Below, in pieces: positions 8,342 to 16,645 of a DNA stretch of 64,000 bases. The stretch is from assembly GCA_002493945.1 (NCBI GenBank), contig DLAL01000062.1, positions 8,506 to 72,505 on the forward strand, read 5' to 3'. The notes beneath the pieces were generated by a model. The model was not told where the DNA came from, searched no databases, and saw nothing but the letters and a program-made list of their open reading frames with translations. The first letter of the stretch is position 1, and each line of letters begins with the position of its first letter. The translations under genes were made by a program, and so were the position numbers. This stretch comes from Porphyromonadaceae bacterium UBA7048. Its GTDB lineage: Bacteria > Bacteroidota > Bacteroidia > Bacteroidales > Muribaculaceae.

Positions 8342-8563
8342 TTAGTTGTTAGCAGCGGGAGCTTCAACAACTTCGGCAGCAGCAGCAACTACAGTGTCAG
8401 CGGCAGCAGCGGTGGTGTCAACAACTTCAGCAGCAGCTTCTTCAACTACAGCTTCAACGGGTGCAGCTTCTTCAGCGGCAGCTTCCTGAGCAGCTTCTTT
8501 GTTACCACAAGCGAAGAACGACATGCTGAATACAACAGCAAGCATCAATACTAACTTTTTCAT
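8342..8563 (-). CDS. Small Ala/Glu/Val-rich lipoprotein
   Basis: A 73-residue protein with a clear lipoprotein signal: MKKLVLMLAVVFSMSFFAC, with the lipobox cysteine at residue 19. The mature part is low-complexity and acidic, built from EAAA, EEAA, VVE and AADT blocks, with about 22 alanines in some 54 residues and no aromatic residues. It resembles short abundant Ala-rich lipoproteins of Bacteroidales, whose function is unknown; a flexible periplasmic spacer or peptidoglycan-contact role is speculation. Its strong promoter (8614-8644) and clean terminator mark a monocistronic, probably highly transcribed gene. GCA/GCT codons dominate, unlike the GCC preference of neighbouring genes. Confidence 0.88.
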   Translation of the reverse strand: MKKLVLMLAVVFSMSFFACGNKEAAQEAAAEEAAPVEAVVEEAAAEVVDTTAAAADTVVAAAAEVVEAPAANN

Positions 8564-8613
8564 TTTCGTTTTGATTTAGTAATAAAACAATTGTTTGCTT
8601 TTCAAAAACGGTA

Positions 8614-8644
8614 CAAAGGTAGAGCATATTTCGGAACTGACAAA
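8614..8644 (-). promoter_or_regulatory. Promoter of the small lipoprotein
   Basis: Minus-strand TTTG (plus 8641-8644), a 19-nt spacer, then TACCTTTG (plus 8614-8621), giving a leader of about 45 nt. Confidence 0.75.
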
Positions 8645-8750
8645 GAAAATGAGCGAAAAAAACACATTTTTAGGTTATTTTTAACACTTTGTCAATTAAA
8701 CCTATTGTAAGGTGTTGATTGTCAGCTCCGTTTTTCTATGCTCCTGCCGA

Positions 8751-10502
8751 TTACTTGCGTGCCTTGGCGTTAGTCTCGGCAGCGATGAGGTTGGCCATCT
8801 TCACGGCCTTGGTGATATGGTCGCAGATATGGTCGGCCCCTATGAGGCGGTCGATGCCGGCGTGCTCGAGCGACGTGCGCACCGAGGTCTTGACGCCCGA
8901 CAGGACTACGTGGATGCCTTCGCTCTGCGACGACTTGATGAGAATCTCCAGGTTGTGGAGACCCGTGGCGTCGATGAACGACACCTTGCGCATGCGGATG
9001 ATGCGCACGATGGGTTTCTCCTTCATGGCCGAGCGCATGAGTTCGTCGAACTTCGTGGCTATGCCGAAGAAGAACGGTCCGTCAATTTCATAAACGCTCA
9101 CACCGGGGTTGACATTCAGCACCTCGTGCTGGCTCAGGTCGGTGCCCTCAGCTACGTCGAGCTGCTCGGAGTACACCTTGATTTCGGTGTTCTCCATCAC
9201 GCGGCGCATGAAGAGCACCACTGCCAGCAGCAGGCCGATCTCGATGGCGATGGTCAGGTCGAAGATGACAGTCAGGAAGAAGGTGACAAGCAGCACGGAG
9301 ATGTCGCTCTTGGGCGAGTGGAAGATGCCCACGATGGTGCGCCAGCCGCTCATATTATATGCCACGACCATCAGCACTGCGGCGAGGCAGGCCAGCGGCA
9401 CGTAGTTGATCAGGGGCATGGCGAAGAGGAATATCAGCAGCAGGACCAGAGCGTGCACGATGCCGGCCACGGGGGTGCGGCCGCCGTTGGTGATGTTGGT
9501 CATCGTGCGGGCTATGGCGCCGGTCACGGGGATGCCGCCGAAGAAGGGCACCGTGATGTTGGCTATGCCCTGGCCGATAAGCTCTGTGTTGCTGTTGGTG
9601 CGAGAACCCGTCACGCCGTCGGCAACGGTGGCGGACAGCAGCGACTCGATGGCGCCGAGGACGGCGATGGTGAATGCCGACGGGAGCAGCATGTTGATGG
9701 TGGCCATGTTCAGCGTGAAGCCGTGGGGCGCGGGGATGTCGGTGGCCATGGTGCCGAAGCGCTCGCCGATGGTCTCGACGTGGAACCAGCTGAAGCACGT
9801 GCTCATGATCCATGCCGCAGCCGTCACGATGATGATGGCCAGCAGGGCGCCGGGCAGACGCTTGGAGATGCGCGGAGTGAGCGTGATGATGAGCAGCGAC
9901 ACCACCGAGGTGCACAGTGCCGGCAGGGAGATTCTGTCGAAATTGGTGAAGTACATGCCCCACTTGGGGATGAACTGGCCGGGTATGTCGCTCAGGCCCA
10001 GGCCGAAGAAGTCATTGATCTGCGTCGAGAAGATAGTCACGGCGATACCTGCAGTGAAGCCCACGACGATAGGGTAGGGGATGAACTTGATGATGGTGCC
10101 GAGACGGAAGAGACCCATCAGGACCAGTATCACACCGGCCATGAACGTGGCTATGGCCAGGCCGTGAAGGCCGAACTGGGCGATGATGTTGTAGACGATG
10201 ACGATGAACGCGCCGGTGGGACCGCCGATCTGGACGGTGTTGCCGCCGAAGAACGACACCATGAAGCCGCCGATGATGGCCGTGATGAGGCCGATTGTCG
10301 GGCTCACGCCCGATGCGATGCCGAAGGCGATGGCGAGGGGAAGCGCCACGATGCCCACTACGATACCGGCTATGACGTCGGCCTTGAATTTTTCTGCCGA
10401 ATACGAACGGATGGAGCTGAAGAGCTTCGGATGGAAGTCGATAGCCTTCCCGGCTACGGCTTTGGCTGCCGAGGTCGCTCCCTGGTTGTTTAATAATGCC
10501 AT
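8751..10502 (-). CDS. SulP-family anion permease with STAS domain
   Basis: A 583-residue inner-membrane transporter of the SulP/SLC26 family (sulfate, bicarbonate or other anions). The transmembrane core spans about residues 40-440, with signatures KADVIAGIVVGIVALPLAIAFGIASG, QIGGPTGAF and FFGGIPVTGAIARTMTN. A cytoplasmic STAS domain covers about residues 460-565 (VSVYEIDGPFFFGIATKF, RMRKVSFIDATGLHNLE). Length is typical. It is monocistronic, with its own promoter at 10576-10606. The substrate cannot be read from sequence: sulfate is the default annotation, but related Bacteroidales and cyanobacterial proteins carry bicarbonate. No sulfate-assimilation gene is nearby. Confidence 0.94.
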   Translation of the reverse strand: MALLNNQGATSAAKAVAGKAIDFHPKLFSSIRSYSAEKFKADVIAGIVVGIVALPLAIAFGIASGVSPTIGLITAIIGGFMVSFFGGNTVQIGGPTGAFIVIVYNIIAQFGLHGLAIATFMAGVILVLMGLFRLGTIIKFIPYPIVVGFTAGIAVTIFSTQINDFFGLGLSDIPGQFIPKWGMYFTNFDRISLPALCTSVVSLLIITLTPRISKRLPGALLAIIIVTAAAWIMSTCFSWFHVETIGERFGTMATDIPAPHGFTLNMATINMLLPSAFTIAVLGAIESLLSATVADGVTGSRTNSNTELIGQGIANITVPFFGGIPVTGAIARTMTNITNGGRTPVAGIVHALVLLLIFLFAMPLINYVPLACLAAVLMVVAYNMSGWRTIVGIFHSPKSDISVLLVTFFLTVIFDLTIAIEIGLLLAVVLFMRRVMENTEIKVYSEQLDVAEGTDLSQHEVLNVNPGVSVYEIDGPFFFGIATKFDELMRSAMKEKPIVRIIRMRKVSFIDATGLHNLEILIKSSQSEGIHVVLSGVKTSVRTSLEHAGIDRLIGADHICDHITKAVKMANLIAAETNAKARK

Positions 10503-10575
10503 AATGTGGTTACCTTAGAAATGTACTTTTTCCTTTAGATAATGATGTCGGGGCGGTGCCCCGTGAAAACCGCTG

Positions 10576-10606
10576 CAAAATTAGCAATTTTTCACCAAAG
10601 TGCAAA
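10576..10606 (-). promoter_or_regulatory. Promoter of the SulP permease
   Basis: Minus-strand TTTG (plus 10603-10606), a spacer of exactly 19 nt, then TAATTTTG (plus 10576-10583), 74 nt before the start codon. Confidence 0.72.
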
Positions 10607-10673
10607 GTTTTCTAATATCGAAACATCGTGAGCACGTCTGCCGGGGCGATATATAAGGTTGCGCTGACTGCGT

Positions 10674-10721
10674 AAAAAGATGTCCATACCCCGCTGCGGT
10701 CACGGCGGCAAGGTATGGACA
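10674..10721 (-). terminator. Terminator of the DUF4465 gene
   Basis: TGTCCATACC (10681-10690) pairs perfectly with GGTATGGACA (10712-10721), with an inner G/C-rich helix. The minus-strand reading continues TCTTTTTA. Confidence 0.75.
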
Positions 10722-10743
10722 GTGCAAATGTGAATTAGATAAG

Positions 10744-10775
10744 CGCAGCCTTGCCGGCAATCCGGCGAGGCTGCG
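10744..10775 (-). other. GC-rich hairpin directly after the DUF4465 stop
   Basis: CGCAGCCT-GCCGG pairs with CCGGC-AGGCTGCG around CAAT, 9 nt past the stop codon. It has no T-run, so it is probably a 3' protective hairpin ahead of the true terminator at 10674-10721. Confidence 0.5.
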
Positions 10776-10783
10776 TCTGTGCT

Positions 10784-11797
10784 TTAGCGTGCAATCTTGA
10801 TGACGGCGTCGTCGGCCTTGACCATGTAGACGCCTGCTCCGAGGCGGTCGATGGAGAAGGTGGAGTCGGTCGAGCTCATGACCATGTGGCCGGCTGTGTC
10901 GTAGACGGCGGCGAAGGAGGCTCCGGCTACGCTGACGGTGTGCGATGCGCGGTCGTAGCCCAGTGTGGCGCGGGTGGCCCGGAGTGCGTCGACTGAAGCG
11001 CCTTCAGCGGGCTTGACCATCAGCTTGTCCATGCAGAAGTAGCCTGGGGTGTTCATGCCCCAGTCGCCGGTGTCGGTGCTGTCGAGGGTGAAGTAGAGCT
11101 CGTTGACAGTGCCGAGGGAGGTGAGGTCGACGTACATCCATCCGCTTGCGATGGTGATGCAGCCGTTGTCAAATGATGCCAGAGATACTTCGACGGTCTT
11201 CTCGCTCTCGTCGGGTGCTACGCCGTGGACGGTGAGGGTGTACTTGTCGCCCTGGGTGAAGCGGCGTGAGTATGCGTCGCCGAATGTGACGCTGTTGTAT
11301 ACGTAGGTGTTGAGGTTGACGTATACGCCCACGGGGTCGTAGTTCTTGCCGTCGTTGAAGGTCATGTCGACGGGACGCTTGGCCGAGTAGGGGCTGTAGT
11401 AGGCTACGAGGTAGGGCATCTCGGCGCTGACTTCGGGAGCGCCGGCTGCGTTGAGTCTGACAGCTCCGTTCTCGTCGAGGGCTATGCCGCCTTCGGCCAT
11501 GTTGCTGTACTGGTAGGTAAGGTAGTCTGTGCGCGGGGCGTTGTCGGCGGAGTTGGATGCGGTGAATCCCCACCATGTCTGATAATCCTCGATAGCTCCG
11601 TGGACGAAGGCGAAGCACTGGCTTTCGATGGCGGGGGCTTCTTCGCTGAAGGTCTTCTCCCAGGCGCCGGTCTGCTCATTGAAGGCGAGAGGGGTTGTGG
11701 ACTTGCTCAGGTCGAGAACGATGACACCGTCGTTGTTCTGTGCCGCGGCTGCGGCGGAGGCCATCATGGCGATGGCAAGGATGTTGAGTTTCTTCAT
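10784..11797 (-). CDS. DUF4465-like secreted protein with T9SS-type C-terminus, B12-controlled
   Basis: 337 residues from ATG 11795-11797 (MKKLNILAIAMMASAAAAA, a signal peptide). The longer frame upstream only reads through the leader. The middle has DUF4465-like features: SFVHG-type aromatic strands, TWWGFTASN, YVNLNTYVYNSV, and a SGWMYVDLTSLGTVNELYFTLDSTDTG segment typical of carbohydrate-binding-like beta sandwiches. The last 65 residues resemble a type IX secretion sorting domain (AAVYDTAGHMV, LGAGVYMVKAD), suggesting surface export. Control by the adjoining cobalamin riboswitch implies a role in capturing cobamides; DUF4465 genes recur in Bacteroidales B12 loci. The role is inference. 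No TonB-dependent receptor lies beside it. Confidence 0.85.
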   Translation of the reverse strand: MKKLNILAIAMMASAAAAAQNNDGVIVLDLSKSTTPLAFNEQTGAWEKTFSEEAPAIESQCFAFVHGAIEDYQTWWGFTASNSADNAPRTDYLTYQYSNMAEGGIALDENGAVRLNAAGAPEVSAEMPYLVAYYSPYSAKRPVDMTFNDGKNYDPVGVYVNLNTYVYNSVTFGDAYSRRFTQGDKYTLTVHGVAPDESEKTVEVSLASFDNGCITIASGWMYVDLTSLGTVNELYFTLDSTDTGDWGMNTPGYFCMDKLMVKPAEGASVDALRATRATLGYDRASHTVSVAGASFAAVYDTAGHMVMSSTDSTFSIDRLGAGVYMVKADDAVIKIAR

Positions 11798-11844
11798 GTT
11801 GATATGAATATGGTTGGTTGTTTTCACTGTCAGGTGTGTGGCGG

Positions 11845-11883
11845 AAAAAAATCTCCCGCCGTGCCGGGGGGCACTGACGGGAG
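11845..11883 (-). terminator. Intrinsic terminator between riboswitch and CDS (expression platform)
   Basis: On the minus strand CTCCCG pairs with CGGGAG and encloses GTGCC/GGCAC, followed by ATTTTTTT. It lies 35 nt after riboswitch P13 and about 50 nt before the start codon, the expected place for ligand-dependent termination. Confidence 0.75.
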
Positions 11884-11917
11884 TATGACGAATATCGAAT
11901 GAGGCCTGATGTTCGGC

Positions 11918-12130
11918 CTGCACGGTGATGTGCAGCTTCGGTATCTTCGGACCCATAATCCCGCAGGCCGCTCGGAAATGCCGGATTCAGCCCGGTATTC
12001 TGACTCGTTCCTGCCGCCGGCGCCTTCTCATCCCTCAGGGGGACAATGGCATGATGCCGGGACATATATCGGAACTTACAGCAGCGGGTACTGTCGCGGC
12101 ATCTCACCGCGTTCCCGGAGATACTGAATC
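11918..12130 (-). promoter_or_regulatory. Cobalamin (B12) riboswitch
   Basis: Minus-strand sequence contains the conserved cobalamin core: GGGAACGCGGTGAGATGCCG, then ACAGTACCCGCTGCTGTAAG, then GAGTCAGAATACCGG. The L5 loop (GGTGA, plus 12104-12108) is complementary to TCACC in the loop of a downstream CTGCAC/GTGCAG hairpin (plus 11918-11935), which is the diagnostic L5-L13 kissing pair. It precedes only the DUF4465 gene. When B12 is plentiful it should shut off that gene. Confidence 0.95.
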
Positions 12131-12136
12131 CGAAGG

Positions 12137-12168
12137 CAAAATTACATAATATTTTTTAACTCTCCAAA
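12137..12168 (-). promoter_or_regulatory. Promoter of the riboswitch-DUF4465 transcript
   Basis: Minus-strand TTTG (plus 12165-12168), a 20-nt spacer, then TAATTTTG (plus 12137-12144). The predicted start near 12130 is just ahead of the riboswitch core. Confidence 0.75.
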
Positions 12169-12272
12169 TGTGCATACATCTCCCGACAGGCGGCTGACGA
12201 CGAAAAAGCGGCTGTCCGGTACGGCTGTGTGCCTCTTTTGGCGCGAATTTACCTAAATTAGACGAAAAACGG

Positions 12273-12304
12273 TTTGTGTATGTCTTCAAAAAAAGGTAAC
12301 TTTG
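12273..12304 (+). promoter_or_regulatory. Promoter of galK
   Basis: TTTG (12273-12276), a 20-nt spacer, then TAACTTTG (12297-12304), 35 nt before the galK start codon. Confidence 0.78.
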
Positions 12305-12338
12305 CACAAGTCTAACGTCTAATACTAAAAACCATTTA

Positions 12339-13487
12339 ATGGAACTCACACAGAAAATCAACTCCGTCTTCGCCGAACGTTTTGGCGGCAACGGCACTCT
12401 CTATGCTTCGGCCGGACGCATCAACCTCATTGGCGAACACACAGATTATAACGGCGGATTCGTATTCCCCGGCGCCATCGACAAGGTCATCATGGCCGAA
12501 ATCCGTACCAACGGTACTGACAAAGTACGCGTATACTCCATCGACATCGACGACTATGCAGAGTTCGGTCTCAACGAAGCCGACGCCCCCGAGCAGTCGT
12601 GGGCACGCTATATCTTCGGCGTATGCCGCGAAATCATCAAGCGCGGCGGCAAGGTCGAAGGCTTCGACGCTGTCTTCGCCGGCAATGTGCCTCTGGGCGC
12701 AGGCCTTAGCTCGTCGGCAGCTCTTGAGTCATGCTTTGCTTTCGCGCTGAACGATATGTTCAACGACAACTCGATCGACAAGTTCGAGCTCGCGCGTATC
12801 GGCCAGTCGACCGAGCACAACTACTGCGGCGTGAACTGCGGCATCATGGACCAGTTCGCCAGCGTATTCGGCAAGAAGGATCACCTTATGCGCCTCGACT
12901 GCCGCTCGATGGAATTCGAGTACTATCCCTTCAGCCCGAAGGACCATGTGCTCGTGCTGGTGGACTCGCGCGTGAAGCACGAACTGGCTGACTCTCCCTA
13001 CAACAAGCGCCGCGCATCCTGCGAGCGCGTGGCCAAGCGTCTGGGCATCGAGACCCTTCGCGACGCCACCATGGAGATGCTCGACGCCGTGAAGACTGAC
13101 ATCACCGCAGAAGACTACTTCCGTGCCAAGTTCGTCATCGAGGAGAAGGAACGCGTGCTGGCTGTCTGCGACGCCCTCAACCGCGGCGACTACGAGACCG
13201 TGGGCCGCTGCATGTACGAGACTCACGCCGGTCTGTCGAAGGACTACGAGGTGAGCTGCGAGGAACTCGACTTCCTCAACGAGGTTGCCCGCGAATGTGG
13301 CGTGACCGGCTCGCGCATCATGGGCGGCGGATTCGGCGGCTGCACCATCAACCTGGTGAAGAAAGAACTTCTCAACGACTTCGTGGAGATTGCCAAGAAG
13401 CGCTTCAATGAGAAGTACGGCCACGAGCCCAAGATATACAACGTCATCATATCGGACGGCGCCCGCAAGGTGTCCGACGCCGAATAA
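12339..13487 (+). CDS. galK: Galactokinase
   Basis: GalK phosphorylates alpha-D-galactose to galactose-1-phosphate with ATP, in the cytoplasm. The 382-residue product shows all GHMP-kinase signatures: the galactokinase motif GRINLIGEHTDYNGG (about residues 27-41), the ATP loop PLGAGLSSSAALE (about 118-130), the catalytic Asp in CGIMDQFAS, and the C-terminal GSRIMGGGFGGC. Length is normal. It is first in a galactose cluster with galE, galM and a nucleotidyltransferase; no galT is present in the cluster. A terminator follows it, so it can be transcribed apart from the other genes. Confidence 0.97.
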   Translation: MELTQKINSVFAERFGGNGTLYASAGRINLIGEHTDYNGGFVFPGAIDKVIMAEIRTNGTDKVRVYSIDIDDYAEFGLNEADAPEQSWARYIFGVCREIIKRGGKVEGFDAVFAGNVPLGAGLSSSAALESCFAFALNDMFNDNSIDKFELARIGQSTEHNYCGVNCGIMDQFASVFGKKDHLMRLDCRSMEFEYYPFSPKDHVLVLVDSRVKHELADSPYNKRRASCERVAKRLGIETLRDATMEMLDAVKTDITAEDYFRAKFVIEEKERVLAVCDALNRGDYETVGRCMYETHAGLSKDYEVSCEELDFLNEVARECGVTGSRIMGGGFGGCTINLVKKELLNDFVEIAKKRFNEKYGHEPKIYNVIISDGARKVSDAE

Positions 13488-13493
13488 GGATTC

Positions 13494-13524
13494 AGGGAGA
13501 GGCGTAGCAGCCTCTCCCTCTTTT
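13494..13524 (+). terminator. Intrinsic terminator between galK and galE
   Basis: AGGGAGAGGC pairs perfectly with GCCTCTCCCT around GTAGCA, then CTTTT. The short T-run suggests partial termination, which would set a galK to galE ratio. Confidence 0.7.
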
Positions 13525-13562
13525 ACGCATCGAGAATATAAACCCTACATATATAATATAAG

Positions 13563-14597
13563 GTGAACAAATATAAAGACACAGTACTGGTATCCGGCGG
13601 CGCCGGCTACATAGGTACACACACTGCCGTGGCCCTTATCGAAGCCGGCTACGACGTGGTAATCATCGATAACTTCTCCAACTCCGAGCCGTCGGCCGTG
13701 GAGGGTGTGGAGAAAATCGTCGGCCGCAAAGTAGCGTTCGAAGAATGTGATACCTGCGATATCGAAGCGCTTCGCGGCGTGTTCGAGCGCCACGAGTTCA
13801 GCACCGTTATTCATTTTGCCGCCTACAAAGCCGTGGGCGAATCGATGCACGAACCTCTCAAGTACTATCAGAACAATCTGGTGTCGTACATGAATATCCT
13901 CCAGCTGATGAAGGAATTCAAGCGTCCCAACGTACTGTTCTCTTCGTCGGCCACTGTCTACGGTGATGCTGAGAAGCTCCCTGTGACCGAAGAGACACCC
14001 CGCCAGCCGGCTACTTCGCCTTACGGCAACACCAAGCAGATTGCCGAAGACATCCTGCGTGACTGCTGCCGCGCTTACGAAGGCTTCCGCGGCATAGCTC
14101 TGCGCTACTTCAACCCCATCGGCGCACACGAAAGCGCTCTCATCGGCGAGCTTCCCCGCGGTGTGCCCAACAACCTCATACCCTTCATCACTCAGACAGC
14201 CGCAGGCGTGCGCGAGTGTCTGTCGGTGTTCGGCAACGACTATCCCACCGAGGACGGCACCTGCCTGCGCGACTACATCGACGTGCTTGACCTGGCCAAG
14301 GCTCACGTGGCAGCCGTAGACCGCATGGTCGGCGGCAAGATGAAGGCCAAATACGAAATCTTCAACGTCGGCACCGGCCGCCCCGTATCGGTGCTCGAGC
14401 TTCTCAACCGCTTCATGGCAGCCAACGGCGTGAACGTGCCCTATAAAATCGCTCCGCGCCGCGACGGTGACGTGCCCGCCGTATGGGCTGACACCGCTCT
14501 GGCCAACGAAGAGCTGGGCTGGAAGGCCGAACGAGACCTCGACGACACCCTCCGCGCTTCGTGGAACTGGGAGAAACGCGTACGCGGCATCAAATAA
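13563..14597 (+). CDS. galE: UDP-glucose 4-epimerase
   Basis: GalE interconverts UDP-galactose and UDP-glucose using bound NAD. The 344-residue short-chain dehydrogenase-type protein has the NAD motif GGAGYIGTH (residues 11-19), the family motif HFAAYKAVGES, the serine region FSSSATVYG, the catalytic YGNTK pair, and RYFNPIGAH. It starts at GTG 13563; no ATG is available in frame before the Rossmann fold. No recognisable promoter lies in the 75-nt gap after galK, so read-through from galK is likely. galM follows 11 nt downstream. Confidence 0.97.
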   Translation: MNKYKDTVLVSGGAGYIGTHTAVALIEAGYDVVIIDNFSNSEPSAVEGVEKIVGRKVAFEECDTCDIEALRGVFERHEFSTVIHFAAYKAVGESMHEPLKYYQNNLVSYMNILQLMKEFKRPNVLFSSSATVYGDAEKLPVTEETPRQPATSPYGNTKQIAEDILRDCCRAYEGFRGIALRYFNPIGAHESALIGELPRGVPNNLIPFITQTAAGVRECLSVFGNDYPTEDGTCLRDYIDVLDLAKAHVAAVDRMVGGKMKAKYEIFNVGTGRPVSVLELLNRFMAANGVNVPYKIAPRRDGDVPAVWADTALANEELGWKAERDLDDTLRASWNWEKRVRGIK

Positions 14598-14608
14598 GGT
14601 CTGCCGCT

Positions 14609-15652
14609 ATGCTCACCTCAAAGAAATATCCGTCGGCCAAGGGTGAGATTACCCTTGTGACCGTCACGAACGCTTCAGGCGCATCGGTGGTGCTCAGCAC
14701 TCTCGGCGCCGGCATCGTGGCTGTGAACGTCCCCGACCGCACAGGACACCTCGACGACGTGGTGCTCGGCTATGCCGACCCCGCCGACTACATAGGCGAC
14801 GGGCCCTGCGCCGGCAAGGTGCCCGGACGATATGCCAACCGCATAGCCCGGGGTGACCTCCGCATAGGCGACGCCGCATATCAGCTTGAGATAAACAACG
14901 GTCCCAACGCCCTGCACGGCGGCAGTGAGGGCTTCCAGAACCAGATCTGGGAGCTGGTGAGCTGTGCCGACGGCCGCGTGGTGATGCAGTACACCGCCGC
15001 CGACGGCGAGGCTTCGTATCCCGGCAAGCTCACCGCACGCGCCACCTATGAGTGGACCGACGCCAACGAGCTCAGGCTGACGCTCGAGGCCGTCACCGAC
15101 GCCACGACCGTGGTGAACCTCACCAACCACGCCTACTGGAACCTCGCCGGCCACAATGCCGGCAGCGTCCTGGGCGAGAAACTGCAGCTCTTCGCCTCGC
15201 GCTATCTGCCCACCGACGACACCCTCATCCCCGAGGGCGTCCTCGTCCCTGTGGCCGGTTCGCCCATGGACTTCACCAAGGCCAAGGCTCTCGGCGAGGA
15301 AATCAAGGTGGAATTCCCCGCACTGATTTACGGCAAGGGCTACGACAACTGCTGGGCCATCGACGGCTACGAGCCGGGCAAGATGCAGACTGCCGCCGTC
15401 CTCACTGACGACACCACCGGACGCCGCCTGACGGTGGACACCGACCAGCCCGGCGTGCAGGTGTACACCGGCAACTGGCTCGCCGGATGTCCGGCCAACA
15501 AGGCCGGCCGCTCCTACGACGACTACGACGGTGTGGCCATCGAGTGCCAGGACTTCCCCGACGCTCCGCACAATTCGGCTTTCCCCTCCACGCTCCTCAA
15601 TCCCGGCGAGACATACCGCCGTCACATCAACTTCATTTTCTCAGTATATTAA
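14609..15652 (+). CDS. galM: Aldose 1-epimerase (galactose mutarotase)
   Basis: GalM interconverts alpha and beta anomers of galactose, supplying the alpha form to GalK. Start taken at ATG 14609 (MLTSKKYPSAKGEITLVTV), 11 nt after galE; the longer frame begins inside galE and lacks support. The 347-residue product has the family motifs GRYANRIARGD, NGPNALHGG, the catalytic LTNHAYWNLAGH histidine, YDNCWAIDG, and the C-terminal catalytic glutamate in AIECQDFPDAPH. There is no signal peptide, so it is cytoplasmic, as expected for a Leloir cluster. Confidence 0.95.
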   Translation: MLTSKKYPSAKGEITLVTVTNASGASVVLSTLGAGIVAVNVPDRTGHLDDVVLGYADPADYIGDGPCAGKVPGRYANRIARGDLRIGDAAYQLEINNGPNALHGGSEGFQNQIWELVSCADGRVVMQYTAADGEASYPGKLTARATYEWTDANELRLTLEAVTDATTVVNLTNHAYWNLAGHNAGSVLGEKLQLFASRYLPTDDTLIPEGVLVPVAGSPMDFTKAKALGEEIKVEFPALIYGKGYDNCWAIDGYEPGKMQTAAVLTDDTTGRRLTVDTDQPGVQVYTGNWLAGCPANKAGRSYDDYDGVAIECQDFPDAPHNSAFPSTLLNPGETYRRHINFIFSVY

Positions 15653-15667
15653 CCATTCATTAGTAAT

Positions 15668-16576
15668 ATGAAACCTACATTATTTGTTCTTGCAGCCGGC
15701 ATGGGCAGCCGCTACGGCGGCCTGAAGCAGCTCGACGGCCTCGGCCCCAACGGTGAAACCATCATGGACTACTCCGTATACGACGCCATCCAGGCCGGAT
15801 TCGGCAAAATCGTATTCGTCATCCGCAAAGACTTCGAAGCAGACTTCCGCGAGAAGGTGCTCAAGAAATATGAAGGCGTAGTGCCCGTCGAAGTAGTGTT
15901 CCAGGCCATCGACAAGCTCCCCGAAGGCTACACCTGTCCGGCCGACCGCACCAAACCCTGGGGTACGAACCACGCCGTGCTCATGGGCAAGGATGTCATC
16001 AAGGAACCGTTCGCAGTCATCAACGCCGACGACTTCTACGGCCGTGACGCTTTCCGTGTCATCGCCGAGGAGCTCCAGCGTCCGCGCGACCGCAAGGGCG
16101 ACTACTGCATGGTGGGCTTCCGCGTAGGCAACACCATGACCGAAAACGGCTCCGTAGCCCGCGGCGTATGCGAGAACAAGGACGGTCTGCTTACTTCGGT
16201 TGTAGAACGTACGGCCATCAGCTACGACAAGGACCACAACATCGTCTTCACCGACGAGAACGGTCAGGAGCAGACTCTCGCTCCCAACACTCCCGTGTCG
16301 ATGAACCTCTGGGGCTTCACTCCCGACTACTTCGAGTTCAGCGAGCGCGAGTTCCGCAACTTCCTCGACCGCGACATCAACACCCCGAAGGCCGAGTTCT
16401 TCATCCCTCTGTGCATCGACGCTCTGATCAACAGCGGCGAAGCCACCGTGAAGGTGCTCGACACTGACTCGCGCTGGTTCGGCGTGACATACAGCGCCGA
16501 CCGTCCCGGTGTAGTCGAGAAGTTCGCCGAACTTCATGCCAACGGCACATATCCCTCGCCCCTCTTCGGCAAGTGA
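15668..16576 (+). CDS. Sugar-1-phosphate nucleotidyltransferase
   Basis: A 302-residue protein with the nucleotidyltransferase glycine-rich loop LAAGMGSRYGGLKQ (residues 8-21), GPNGETIMDYSVYDA, KPWGTNHAVLMG (nucleotide contact) and the metal-binding INADDFYGRDAF. Family members join a sugar-1-phosphate to UTP or dTTP. It lies 15 nt downstream of galM in the galactose cluster, where galT is missing. The natural inference is that it makes UDP-galactose from galactose-1-phosphate and UTP, letting GalE complete the pathway; UDP-glucose synthesis is the alternative. Substrate choice cannot be read from sequence. A strong terminator follows. Confidence 0.88.
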   Translation: MKPTLFVLAAGMGSRYGGLKQLDGLGPNGETIMDYSVYDAIQAGFGKIVFVIRKDFEADFREKVLKKYEGVVPVEVVFQAIDKLPEGYTCPADRTKPWGTNHAVLMGKDVIKEPFAVINADDFYGRDAFRVIAEELQRPRDRKGDYCMVGFRVGNTMTENGSVARGVCENKDGLLTSVVERTAISYDKDHNIVFTDENGQEQTLAPNTPVSMNLWGFTPDYFEFSEREFRNFLDRDINTPKAEFFIPLCIDALINSGEATVKVLDTDSRWFGVTYSADRPGVVEKFAELHANGTYPSPLFGK

Positions 16577-16606
16577 TTGATTCGCCCCTAAGGGTGAAAT
16601 AATATG

Positions 16607-16645
16607 AAAAAGCGTGTCTTCCTGCGGGATAGGACACGCTTTTTT
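16607..16645 (+). terminator. Terminator of the galactose cluster
   Basis: AAAAAGCGTGTC pairs perfectly with GACACGCTTTTT; the T6 run is part of and just after the stem. It overlaps the -33 element of the next promoter. Confidence 0.85.

Noticed and set aside
8712..10493. 593-codon His/Asp-rich frame on the plus strand
   Set aside because: Antisense to the SulP gene, which has full family motifs, a promoter and a STAS domain.
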